DNA of 64,000 nucleotides, taken from positions 10,746,049 through 10,810,048 of the forward strand of contig CM040764.1 of assembly GCA_022829145.1 (NCBI GenBank). Reading direction: 5' to 3'. Numbering within the stretch: the first letter of the stretch is position 1; the number at the start of each line of letters is the position of its first letter. This stretch comes from Albula goreensis. Taxonomy: Eukaryota > Chordata > Actinopteri > Albuliformes > Albulidae. Below, piece after piece: positions 1 through 11,553 of the stretch. The notes beneath the pieces were generated by a model that saw only the letters and a list, made by a program, of their open reading frames with translations, searched no databases and was not told the DNA's origin. The translations under genes and the position numbers were made by a program.

Positions 1-389
1 TTCTCTGCCTCTTTTGCTGAAAGAATGCATACATTACCTGTCAGCTATTAAAATAATTTAGTCTACTGAGGTACTTTTTTCATGCTTAAAATGATAATGC
101 ATCACTCTTTCTTGGTCACCTCATGAGCCTGACAGTCGTCAGTCTATTGTTGGATTAAAAGCAGCAAACAGCATGTAGCATGGTATATAGAAATAAAGAC
201 ACATGCTCCATGACTGTAGCGTGCGACAGGTTGTTTGTGATACAAAACAAATAATCATAAATGTTGTCACTATGCATGTCACAACATTTTATTTTCAGCA
301 CTAGCTCCATCTACAGAAAGCTTAGCAGTGGGTGCCGCTGGAAAGCATGTCTGTTTGGTGAGGCCTTGAAAGTATTGTGTTAGAAGTGT
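1..389. other. AT-rich non-coding stretch, nothing recognised
   Basis: No open frame, repeat array or transposon signature is visible. The sequence is mixed and unique-looking, and GC content rises toward the CpG-rich block that follows. Confidence 0.6.
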
Positions 390-830
390 TTGTGTGGCGG
401 GGCTCTTCCGTTTGCATGGCTCCCTCCTCTGGGGCTGAGCGTGCTGCCCTTTTCAGTTCACTGACGTACAGAGGAGCTGCGGTCAGCACTGGCCTGTGAA
501 AAGGCGTTCTTTTCCAGCGCGCAAGCGATTCTGTCCAGCGAGCTCGATACCTTTCCCTTGGTCTGCTCCTGGCATGGCGCCATGACGCCAGATAACCCGG
601 TCAGCCCTGCAGCAGCACTGGCACCCGGCCCTGCTGGACGCCAGCGCACAGCCCTCAGATGTCCCGCCTCGCCGGGCGTATGGACAGGGTCCGTTTCCTC
701 ACCTCATCGGGGAGGTGGGACAGCATTTGCAGAGCAGTTGTTTGCCGCTGCCGCTCTTTGAGCTGCAGCCTGTCCACTTCCTCACAGGATGCTGGAGAAG
801 GGTGTCGGGCTGTACGCATGTCCTTGGGGT
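390..830. promoter_or_regulatory. CpG-island-like GC-rich block
   Basis: This stretch is clearly richer in G+C and CpG than anything around it. About 30 CpG dinucleotides fall between roughly 390 and 720, including clusters such as CAGCGCGCAAGCG and CCTCGCCGGGCG, while the flanks are AT-rich and CpG-poor. In methylated vertebrate genomes, CpG retention usually marks a promoter, an exon or a recently inserted GC-rich element. No TATA box or other core promoter signal was recognised. Minus-strand frames across the same block look weakly protein-like (separate entry), so a coding or former coding origin is an alternative to a promoter. Confidence 0.4.
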
Positions 831-834
831 CGGA
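458..834 (-). pseudogene. Possible broken coding fragment with helical C-terminal-like motif
   Basis: Two minus-strand frames overlap. One is open from about 834 down to a stop at 655-657 and is charged and helix-like, with LQLKERQRQ followed by LPDEVRKRTL. The second runs to a stop near 458 and contains SSSLDRIACALEKN. A motif of the type 'L-RIA-ALEK' is familiar from the C-terminal ends of Myb/SANT-like proteins, both domesticated and Harbinger-associated. The similarity was judged by eye only. The frames would need one frameshift to be read together, and no start with good context or splice pair was found. It could be a decayed transposon-accessory gene, a degraded exon, or chance openness in GC-rich DNA where stops are rare. 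Confidence 0.22.
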
Positions 835-869
835 TCAGTTTCCTTTGTGGTGCTGCATGGGGTGGAGAT

Positions 870-3800
870 TTAAACCAAATTCAAGGCACTCTCAACACTT
901 TCATCCATGTTTCCACCAATAATTTGTGGTGATATCATTGTTAGTTTCTGTAAATTGCCCATGTAGCTTGCTCTTCTCTACTTTCAATGTAACTGACTGA
1001 TTCAGAACACTGGTATGCCACCAGGTTGGCCGAATTGATTAACCGGCTCTGTGCCTCCCTTCTCATTTAAGTAACTGCAACCAGGTGTGTGGGCCCTGAT
1101 TATCCAATCACAGTTGTCATGGTCTGCTTTTCAGTTATTCTCCCTGAATTCCCCAACTTGGTGGATACCAAAATGAAGTGGGGACATAACTCAGTAATTA
1201 TTACCTCCCCTTAATTTTTAAAGCCTGAACTCAAGCACTCGTGCTGGAGCTTTATTTTTCAGCTCAGTCATATTTGTGGGCTGATTCACGTTGGGGTTTG
1301 GGTGGTAGGGTAGTTATAAGTATTTTTATGTTGGTAAAGGCATTCATTCCTTCACTTACTCAAAGGTTTTTCAGTTAGGACTGAGAGTTACTTTTTCATT
1401 ATTGAAACTTGAAGGCATTAGAATGAGTACCTATACCATTTCCCCATCCCTCGCTTCTTATGGGATGTTTAATTTGATTGTGTTATTGGAGACAGTCTTG
1501 GTAAATTGGTCATTAACTTGGTATCTGTGAACCCTAATTTGATGAAAGTTTTCATGCAGCAACTATACCTCAGTAACTATGTTCATTTTTCCAACACAAA
1601 ACTAAACATAGAAACTTTATGAATAATGAAATGAGTCAAATTGGTTTAGAGTGGTATGTTTTCAAGAGTATTTTAACAGGCTTGATATGCTATTTATGAA
1701 GTGCTATTATACACCACCTGCAGCTGCACTCAAGCATGCATACCCTGCAAAATCATGTGAGAAATTTCCATTTAACATCTGATGGTAAGGTAGCATGGAT
1801 GCCCACATGAAGTCTATGCACACCCACACCCTTGGAGCTGAGATGGAGAAGAGATACACTTCAGGGGAGATTAGTTTAAAATGAGGAAAAGTAAATGCAC
1901 TTTGGAAATATTTGGCAATATGATTGTACTTATTGTAGTTCACAGTAGTGTTACTTTGCCTTTGTAATTTTTTGAATTGACATATTTTCTTTGTGACTAC
2001 ATTAATTTGTCTGCTGTTGGCTGAAAACTTAAATACCTTTGATTTTAAAAAATATTCTTACAAAGAAAGCGATTAATCTCTTAATGACAGCAAACCACAT
2101 AATTAGTCATTCTTTCATTGACAGTGTTTATGTATAATATTTATAAATGTCTTTTCATCACCAGGATAAGGCTGCATTTAAATCAAATATATCTCAACCT
2201 TTCCATAAAATTTTCAAACAAGACTTTAATTCAGTCCCTTTCATAGGCATCTAAATGCAAAATAAATAACTGAATGAGTACTGAATTAGATGTCAGTTTT
2301 ATTCAGTATTCCATAAATGATTAGTCAATCCAGGTACTATTTCTGTTCAAAGCATTGACATCCATCTGAGCCACTCAAACCCAGTAAAATGTTTAGTATT
2401 CCATATAATTCCACATTTCTTCTTTGATTTAGGTGTAATCATAGCAAAAAAAAAAAAAAAAGCATTGTTTTGGCAGGACTGACAAAGCAATTTTAGGATG
2501 ATTTTTGTTCCTTTAATTCACAGTGCTGTAATATGCATCAGAATTGCTTCCTGAATCCAGCTCATTACTGCAATTCCATGAGTGAGCACACTGCCTGAGT
2601 GTTTTAAAGTAAGCGAGGCAACTTAAATGGCTATAAATCTGCCTCATTCTTGATGAATAACAATACCCCCCCATCCGCCCCCATTTTGTTATCAAGAGAT
2701 GCACTCTGACCAATTAATAATCTGACAAGGCCCAACCTGATGCAAACTAGAAGACCATTTAAAGAAGATTAAATACATTGACTGCGATGCTCCCAGATGT
2801 GTTTACATATTCATTCTGAAAACCATATAGGCCCAAAACATGTATATATTCCAGGTGTCTAGATGTGGCATAAACTGCAGGTGTTGTGCAGTCTCTTAAG
2901 AACATGCTTTTTGGGCAAATCTTAAGTGTGCTTAAATGACTTTTTTCCAGTGCTATACAGCACCTACAATTACCTTACCCACATCACTGAATTTTCACAT
3001 TCGTCTAACTAGCCACCGTCTTGATCAAAACTATAAGAAAACAATGTACAAGGTGATTTTAAACTGCCAATGATGTTTGTGATAATGATTCTATATGGTC
3101 TGTGTGTAGTCTGTATCATTCATTTCTGTTATATGTTATGGTGCTAGTGTGTGTTTGTGAATCATTCTGCATGAAAGCTTTGGAGCACACACTTGGGGAA
3201 ACTTCTAGATGTCTCCTATCCCTTCACAAGCACAAATGTTTAACCTGTAAGAGACCCTAACCTTGGCTGGTCTGTCTGTCTTTTCAGGTGTCGCTGGTGG
3301 CCCCGCCTCCTCCAATGGGTGTGGAAGGAAAGGCTATTCTGATGATGAACTGGCTTCAATTTTTCTTTTGTGGAGAATTTTCCAGAGCAAATAATAGCAG
3401 ATGTAATCAAACATTGATCGTGTTCATAGTGTCAGCCACTTGTAAGTGTACATTGATCAAAAAGGGGCGTGGAACCTGGCTGTGACTTGTGTACTGTGAC
3501 ATTTCGGAAACCATGGACAGTCATTCATTGGTGAGGGGGTGACTGCATCACAGCACAACACAAATACATGTTTTGAGGTTTTTGAACATCTGTATGACTC
3601 ATGGGTATTGATAAAGGCAAAGCTGCTACTGTGAATGTTATTTTGTCAGCACAATTAAAAATATAAATCCATTAAACGTTAATCCTAAATTCAGTAGGAT
3701 AATGTCAGGTAATTCTGTATAGAAATGACTCAAGCCAACATTGTGCTTCACCCTGGTAAAAGTGTCATTTGCTGTTTTGGTCACATGGATTTCATAACCC

Positions 3801-6764
3801 TCACCTAAACACCTCTTCCCCGCTCCACTGCTTCCTCCCCTCTGTGCGAGCAGCTCTGTCCTCCCCCTGGGCGGTGCTAGGGGAGCATGCAGTCATTTAT
3901 GTGATTCCATGCATAAGATGCCTGAAGACAGGGTCACACTTGGCACTGCACCTCTTCCTTGTAACCACTTACAGCGTGAGCCAACTCAAAATCCGTCCTT
4001 TTCTTGGAAATATGCCACCTTGAACTTCCTCTTCTGTGCTATGCCATGTCTCTTGTGGAATCTACATCTGTGTAAACTGACAGATTTATTTCTTGTATGA
4101 TAATGTGGGAAGGTGCTTTGCTTCATTAGTTGTGTGAACCATTGTGCTCAGTTGGGATCCTGGTAGAACACTTTGTTTTGCTGGTTTTGGTTCCATCCAA
4201 GTTTCACTGAATGGTGAGTGAGATGTCTCTTGGTGGAGAATTGTGAAAAGGGGGCTGAGATATTGGCTGAATTGTCCATCAGGAGAAATTGTTTCTTTGA
4301 ATCAAAGAACCTGGTTTCAACCAGTTTGTCAGATTACATGTGATGCAAATGCTAATGTTTTTTTCTCTAACACATTTGATGAAGAAAATCATTGACACTT
4401 AATCAATCAAAACTCCTCTGATATGGACTCTGATTTTGTTACAAACTGCAGTAACTGAATGCTTTAGTAATGGGCATGATATAGTGTTGAGTGTGCTATA
4501 CGACATTTTAAATGGCATGACCAAGAAGTCTAAAGTCTCAGTTACTCTCACTAATAAGCTTAGCTTCAATACTTCACACCATCCTTTTATATCATTAGGT
4601 AGTGTGCAGTGAATTCAATGGGTTTTGTTATAACTCTCCCGTTGGTCATCACAGGAGCTCTGAGCACACTTGTAGTCCAGTGAAGGATCTTGGCTCGTTG
4701 GGCAGAGAGTTCCAGTTCCATTATAAGTCCTCTGTCGATCGTTTTCCTGGGATGATGGGGATCATTTTCAGTGTTACCAGCTTGTTTCTCTTTAAAAATG
4801 TCCTTGGTGACAAAATGAAAAAAATCCAGCCCAACCACCCCTACCCCCAATTTTCTGTTAGGCCTTTTCAAATGAAGTATTAATCTAAAGTAGTAAATCC
4901 GCATAGCATTTTACAATACATAATTATTAATGTAAACCTATAGAGGCATTACACATTAAAAGTTGATGTAATGGATGTAGGTTTTCCCTGGCATTTGTCC
5001 AGATGAATTTTTCATGGTGTTCTCTGCAGTCACATGCTTTATTTGCTTTGATTACTCAGAAATATGCAGGACTGCAGTGCCTCATTGTTATTGTTGGTCA
5101 GTGACCTTTACTCACAGTGTCACTCACCAGACCATTGGATTGCTCACATGGCACTTATCAGCTGCGGATTCAGCTTCATTATTTTATAATCATAGGGTAT
5201 TTGAAATGTCTATTGGACAGCCGCCTGCTTCAGTCTTATCTCCTTGGCAACAGGTGCTCCGGTAACAGGCTAGATTGAGTCAGGTGGCGGACCTTTTGTA
5301 CTGGACTGGACACGTGGTTACTGAGACTGTGTACAGTCCTAATTTTCCTTAGATTTGGAGAATGTCAGCGTAAGAAGGGTTTGTCCTGTATGTGGATTAC
5401 GTTTCCTCAGCTCGGTGCTCCTTGTGGGAGGGAGGCATAAGGGTCATTAGTCAAATGACCCATCGCGTTACGCTCCAGTGACAATGAGGCAGATGGTGTG
5501 ATTTGTACTCGGTGGGACGCCGCTGAACTTAACTAGACATAGGCATTGTGGAGAGGGGAGAGGGGCAGGGTCCAAAACAGAATGATCCCAACAAAATACA
5601 TTGCCGCCACGGGTCACGTAAAGAAACTTCAATAATTCCAGCATTCGTATTCTCTTCTGTTAAAAGAGGCTTAGAGGTGATTCTGTGCAGCTAATTTGTG
5701 CGCTTGGTGGGGAAGCACCAAAGCAAGGGAAACCACGGGGGGTGATCCGAGATCAGCGAAAAAGTTCAGGTAAAAAAAAAATACTAAGGGGGAGAAAAAA
5801 AAAGTCAGCGGTGATCTGGGTTCTACTTCCTGACTGGCTGATTCGTTACCTTCCTTGCCCTGACTCTCAGGAGAAGTGCATAGAAGCCGTAGTCTGGAAG
5901 ATCAAAAGGCTTCTTGTGGATCCAGTCCTCAGCACAACTTTCTGATTCCCACGCTTACTTGGTATGGTCTAAGAATGGAAAGGCAATTCTCTACCTACAA
6001 GTTGAACTGAGAGACACAAAATATTCCTTAGAGCTTTTAGCTTTTGAAAATAACTGCAGCTATTTTTTTACTGCCACACTATTCCCACCCTTTATCCTCA
6101 TTTTCCCTCAATTTATTTTTGTGTGGGAGATTTTAAGGACAATTTTATTTTTGCCTGAAATTGTTTCAAATGCTTTTTGCAGTACACAGTCATAAAATTA
6201 AATACTCAAGCAAATGACACAACATCCAAGTTAGACAGGTCAATTTACAAGTAACATTGATATCTGTTCATTTTTCCATAGAAACACTTGGTTTGACCTA
6301 AATAACACATGTATACCTGTGATATAACTGCAGATGACTCCTTAGCTTACCTGCTTTGAAAATTTAGTCTTACTCCCTAGAGGCCTTTTGCAGTCTCATC
6401 TTAAGTCATCTTTAGAATGGTTAAACAGGTATGCATTCACATTCTTGCCTGAAAGCAAGCTTGTTTTGAGCATGTTGCAGCACACAGCATGATAATAATT
6501 GATCTACTGAATATCAATTGTTCAAAAGGTGAGAATTTGTTGAAGCAACACTTTTTCTGTTCTGTCTTCCCACCTTGTCTCTTGCTGTGCAGATACAGTA
6601 GAAGTGCGATCGTAAGCAAATATTAAACTCTTTGCTCATGAATTCTCTGGCATTGAAAAGCAGCTTCATACCTTTTTGCGGTAAAACAGTGTCTTTGTTC
6701 TGCAGCGGGTACAAGATTCTTCGATACTGATGTTATTGCTCGGACTGCTTTAATACTGTCCCTG
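870..6764. other. Long AT-rich non-coding region without recognisable genes
   Basis: Nearly 6 kb hold only short chance open frames. A pyrimidine tract ending in TTTTCAG near 3288 precedes a 65-codon frame, but no matching donor and no protein family was recognised. A slightly CpG-enriched patch lies at about 5460-5530. No terminal inverted repeats, transposase or reverse-transcriptase motifs were found. Confidence 0.55.
2446..2461 (+). repeat. Poly(A) tract, 16 bp
   Basis: An uninterrupted run of 16 A. It could be a retroposon tail, but nothing SINE- or LINE-like was recognised immediately upstream and no target-site duplication was seen, so it is called a mononucleotide repeat only. Confidence 0.8.
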
Positions 6765-6788
6765 TGACATGCCGTAGAAGGCATGTCA
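6765..6788. other. Perfect 9-bp inverted repeat (hairpin)
   Basis: TGACATGCC and its exact reverse complement GGCATGTCA are separated by the 6-nt loop GTAGAA. The arms also resemble two p53-type half sites of the RRRCWWGYYY form, each with one or two end mismatches. The hairpin is seen directly; a binding-site role is speculation. Confidence 0.5.
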
Positions 6789-6789
6789 G

Positions 6790-9068
6790 ATAAATATGAA
6801 TCTCATAATAGTGTGCCATTTATGGTTTTAGAATAAAACACATTTCATAACCTACATTTCATCTACCATGGTGTTTTTCCCCTTTTCCACTTATTAGAAA
6901 TTGCTGGCTGTGCTATGCTTTTGTATCATTACTGTGCCACCCACACAGGACACACTGCGGCTACGCGTGTGCGCTCTTCGGATACTTACCTGTCAGCCGC
7001 TGATTATTTTCCACATTAGAGGACACATGCTGGAGGTGTTGAACAGTGTGACGCAGGGCTGTGTGCGTGCTAGTTTTCATTCCAACCAATTAATGCCATG
7101 CTGGATCTGATTAGTCATTCACCCATATGCATATTTCTGTGTGAAAGCACAGGTTATAAACAATGGCTGTTGTTTGGATGTCGCAGACGCCTACTTTCAC
7201 TTTACATGCCATATGTGTGCATGTGGGAGCTGAATGGACTAATCTCTCACACAATGAAGCTAATGGTGTCATCAGGAGTGGAGGCTGGAGTAATAAGCAG
7301 TGCACACACAGCCGTTTCTGCCACTGACAGCACTGTGCTAAGGGTGACAGGAGGAATGGGACACCACACTAATGGCAGCAGGTGACCTGTGCCTGCCAGG
7401 TGAGATTCTGTGTGGCACCTTGGTGGAGTGACCCAATGCCTTCTGTCTGGCTGAGGGCAATGCTATGCCTTGTGTCCTTTTTATATGTTGTGGTATGTAC
7501 TATCTACCCCCACCACACCACTGTGCCTCCAGCCACCACCCCTCCCTCCCCAAAAGAAAAGCCTGTACTCCCCAGGAGCCACACATCCTGTCTAAACACA
7601 TATTTAACAGTCTCTCTATTCACAGTCCATGCCATTTTGTTTTCCTTCTGTCAAACGTCTCAAGTGTCTCAACTTGAAAACAATCAGCAAGATGATGTTG
7701 TGCAAAGGGTTCGTGCGTTTCATCTGACAGTCACAAACAAAGAGACGATTGATGCAGTCGATAGTAACTTTATTTGGCAGTAACTGCCGCTCGCTGGGGA
7801 GGGCCCTTTGTCAAGCAAACCTGATTATGATACGATGCCTGACCCTCGCGTCTGCATGCTACGCTCCCTCTGAACTGCCAGGCTTACCAAAGTAGAATTT
7901 GAAGTCATCACCGTTGTGTGATGATGTTTCATTCCCATCCATATCTTTACATTGTGCTTGAGAATTAATGAATTTTGCTTGAAGTTATTGCTTGCTTGGG
8001 AATGAAGGTTTGCACAGAAATATTAATATAATAATATTAAAGTGAATGAGTTCATGCTTTCACACTTAGTCCCTGACGAACAAAGGTGATTTCTGCCACT
8101 TCAGTGTGTGTGTGTGAGTGTGTTTGCCTGTGTACACACAAGCCTGCCTGTATGTAACTATTTTTGTAATTTATAAGCTTCTGCTTAAGTTATAGTTTTA
8201 TCTAGCAATTAATGATGAATATCAATTAGTAAAAAAAATAATCCAGATATGTAAAGAGAATACTGTGTTTAATTCAGTGACACTTTCTTCATATACCTTT
8301 CAAAAACATGAGCTAATCATATTTTAAATTGGATGACTGTCCATTCTAGATAACACTAAGGTTAGTTTGAGGTCTCAAGGTTTCTCTTTTACATTCCAAA
8401 CGTTGTAAGTAAAACAGACCGTATTCTTGGAGCTCCACAGATGGCAGATTTCCACATTTGGGACATCATTGAGAACTGAATAAATAAAAGCCCAATCACT
8501 AGCGGTAGAACAGAGTGTTTCATATTTCATGCTATTTATCTTAGAAATATGTGATTGACCTTTGTAGCACACGGATGTTGGTATGAAGGGGTCCAGAGAA
8601 TACTGACTCACTGCCACACTGTCAAAATTAAGCATAATCAATACCAGCTTAGACTCAGACTTATATTGGATAATATAACCATTTGTTTCGTTAACAGAAA
8701 CGGCACAATATAAAAAACAATGTGTTGAGGATACCCCAGAGGGAAAGCCAAACAAAACACTTAAACAGATTTTTTTGTTCTCCGTGCTCATCAGAAATGC
8801 TAGAGGCGGCTTCGGAAGAGACACTGTGCAATAGCAGTGAGCTTTGTTAATTTCTGAGCCAGGGCTGTTTGTCCATGCTCAGCTCTGAGAATGAAGTGTG
8901 CGCAGTTCGCTTCGCATCAGGCCCATATTGAGCAGAAGCCAGCAGTTAAGGGCACATGATGGCAAAATGTACCTTTTACCTTTTAACCACACGCTGTGTT
9001 CATAATGTTACCATTACAGTGCAATAGGTGGGGTTTGTCAGAGTTCTAACAACATGTTTTACACTCCA
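6790..9068. other. AT-rich non-coding region with a C-rich patch and a short TG repeat
   Basis: A C-rich patch lies at about 7503-7553, and an imperfect (TG)n run at 8104-8125 is followed by a TG/CA-alternating stretch. The longest uninterrupted frame of the window (149 codons, minus strand, 8375-8824) lies here. It has no recognisable domain, and its length is about what chance would give in a window this size. Confidence 0.5.
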
Positions 9069-10190
9069 GGGGCCCCATTTATAAACTGTGTGCACAAAAA
9101 CACTCCAGAACATGCGTATGCTGATTTTCACGCACAGTTTGGGATTTATAAAACTTGTACTTGACATGAGAATGTGCGTACCAGTGCGATATGTTTGACC
9201 CAGGCATACGCACATTTAGGGCACATCTTTGCTCTGAATAGCACACCCTAGTGACCAAAAGAAATTTGCACTATAGTTTCCTTTTTCCTGATGATTAATT
9301 AGGATCACATTATTATTCGTAACCGATGTTGTTTTGACCATAAATGATAAATTAACAGATTAACAGATATGAGCAATCAGTGTATTATTAGTCAATGTAT
9401 TTTGTTCACATTAATAGACATAAAGTGTGTGAGGATAGCAAGACAGCATGACCATGGCTGCCTTGGCAATGAGGATATCGTAAATTGAATGGTGTGGCGG
9501 AACGTGTCTTCAGGGACTGTTGCGACTTTTTTTTGCCCATGGTGATGACTGGCTCATGAGTCGATTTCGCTTAACATGACTGTACTCTTGGAACTCTGAA
9601 GCTGAACTGGGGCCGGTGCTGGAGCGCCCTACATGTAGCAACCATTCAGTACCTGCCCATCTGAAAATCTTGTCCACTCTGGGGTTCCTGGCCTCGGGGA
9701 ATGTCCAGCGGGAAATAGCGGACCGGTCGGGTACATCCCAGCCCTCATTCAGTCCATGTCATACCATGGATGGTCCCTGAGTTCGATGTATATCAAGTTC
9801 CACTACACAGAGGAAACATCAAAAAGCAATTTGCAGCAATGACTGGTTTTCCCTATGTCACCGCTGCAATCGACTGCTCTCACGTTACAATAAGGGCATA
9901 ATCAGTTGATGAACAGGTTTAACTAGTAAATAATAAGAATTTCCATTCAGTAAACGTGCAAGTGATTTGCGATGCACAAATAACACCAACATTATGTGGT
10001 TGCCCGATGGCCAGGGTCATGTCATGATTCGTTCACTATGATGAACGGTAACATTGGAAATCAACTCCAACAATCATAGCCAGCCACTCATCGCCAAAGC
10101 TCAGTGGTGGCACCCTCCATACCGCCGCCTGTTGCCCATGCACTTGCAGTGGGGCAAGTAGAAGCCTGTTCGCCTCAATTAAAAAAAGAC
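9069..10190 (+). mobile_element. Decayed PIF/Harbinger DNA transposon (3' end missing)
   Basis: The left end reads GGGGCCCCATTTATAAA, followed by subterminal CATGCGTATGC, GGGATTTATAAAACTT and AATGTGCGTAC stretches. This is the terminal and subterminal style of Harbinger elements that are abundant in fish genomes. The transposase relic that follows is in the same orientation. No matching right terminal inverted repeat was found downstream, and homology fades after about 10073-10190, so the copy is truncated or its right end has decayed. The flanking target-site duplication (normally 3 bp) could not be established for the same reason. Confidence 0.78.
9448..10073 (+). pseudogene. HARBI1-like Harbinger transposase pseudogene
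   Basis: Blocks diagnostic of the PIF/Harbinger (HARBI1-type) transposase can be read in order across all three frames. They are AERVFRDCCDFF, then DDWLMSRFRLT, then a 60-codon open stretch at 9598-9777 (EAELGPVLERP ... LGFLASGNVQREIADRSG), then FPYVTAAIDCSHVTIRA near 9840-9897, VNVQVICDAQ near 9952-9980, and VVARWPGSCHDSF near 9996-10034. In this family the Asp of AIDCSH and the Asp of the HDSF block are the first two catalytic DDE residues. The block with the final acidic residue is absent, and several stops and frameshifts interrupt the rest. The copy cannot encode an active enzyme. Confidence 0.85.
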
Positions 10191-10860
10191 CATGTATTTT
10201 GTATACAATATGGGTATTAAAAAATAATGCAAAATGATAGTTTTGTTACAGTGCACAGCTTAGATATCTGTTTCACATTGACTATCCATGAAAACGTCTC
10301 TCAAGCCATTTAAACTTTAGAGTAATTCATATCTTGTTGAGATGTAAACTTTAAATATTATATTTTCGATATGCCTCAGAAAAGAACCCAAGACAATTTA
10401 CTTATCTATTGCAGACAGTCGTCCATTTCTCAATTTCAAGCATGTTAAGTTTGTGATAATTATATCAATTATTTAAAATAGGTTGAGAAAATGGAAAATA
10501 GTAATTTGTTTTCAACCACTGGGCTTAACAGTTCAAAATCAATTAAACACTGCAGTGATATTCACTCTCTTGATTATATATGGTAGAATGAAAATACATA
10601 AATAGAAAAAGCATGAAACAAATATGCACTGCTGTGTCTTGTTTTTCATTATAATCCGATCATTTTAACGCACTTTCATTCTTGCCTTCAAGAATATATA
10701 TGGTGTAGTCATGACAATAGTAATAGGCATAACTAGGTGGAAACAGATGCAATGCGAGATGATATAACATGCCAATTACACAGCCGTAAGCCAAAGGCTG
10801 CTAACCTTGGCCCAGGACATGCAGATAAGATACTCTTTGTTGCAACATATCCAATGAACT
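10191..10860. other. AT-rich non-coding DNA
   Basis: No feature recognised. The right end of the Harbinger element would be expected here but was not found. Confidence 0.5.
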
Positions 10861-10970
10861 TGTTACTTTGACAGTGAGGCCCTTGTTTAAGATGGGATGA
10901 GGTCAGTGCCAGCTGCAACCCTCTGTGAAAGCTAATCTTTATTGATTTGAATTATTTCCCTTTGATGTTT
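10861..10970 (+). repeat. Copy A of a duplicated ~110-bp regulatory-like module
   Basis: This stretch aligns by eye, in direct orientation, with 14227-14336. The right-hand part is strongest: CTGTG[A/G]AAGCTAATC, ATTGATTTGA, then CCCTTTGATGTTT, with roughly 43 of 49 positions matching and one gap. The left half keeps GTTTAAGA, a GG-CAG block and a GCA-C block with short gaps. TAATC resembles a bicoid/Otx/Pitx-type site and CCTTTGATG a TCF/LEF-type site. No transposon ends are visible, so the pair could be an intra-locus duplicated non-coding element or two copies of an old unknown repeat. Confidence 0.6.
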
Positions 10971-11509
10971 CATCAAACCACATGCCATGACTTGCATGGA
11001 TGGATGGAGATGAAGTTTGTCCTTTTCTTTCTTTACTTTGAGCATGACATTGTGCTGTTTTAACCCTGTATTAGGTGTTCATGAAATACAACAATAGCTT
11101 TTTGTCACACCTTTAATAAGGTTCCTTACAGTTGGATTGATGTGAAGTATCCATGCATGCCTAAAGCTGAATGTGAAAATGAAGAAACTGACAGTGTAGA
11201 AAGGCCCATACAATTTTAACATCTTGAAATTTTAATATCTCCCCAAGTTTGAGTATATTTGTTTCATCCACTTATCAATAGATTCTAAAACCAACTTTTC
11301 TCGATTCCTCAGTTGTGATTGTAACAACTTAGTATTCGTTCACTAAGCTGTTTCTTTGAAGCGGTAAAGGAAAATACAGGTAAATACCATGCAATAAAAG
11401 CTGATGGTCTACACTACTGTCTCATATTCATCTTTTGATCTAAAATACCAGACTCTCAAAGTATATTGCAAAAATAAAAGATTTCACTCTAACATTACCA
11501 TGCTTTTGG

Positions 11510-11553
<44 letters not shown>

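Noticed and set aside
3270-3485. Possible exon after a polypyrimidine tract ending TTTTCAG
   Set aside because: No donor, no protein similarity, and the frame ends quickly. Acceptor-like tracts are frequent by chance.
8375-8824. 149-codon minus-strand open frame, the longest in the window
   Set aside because: No recognisable domain, and roughly one frame of this length is expected by chance in 64 kb of AT-rich DNA read in six frames.
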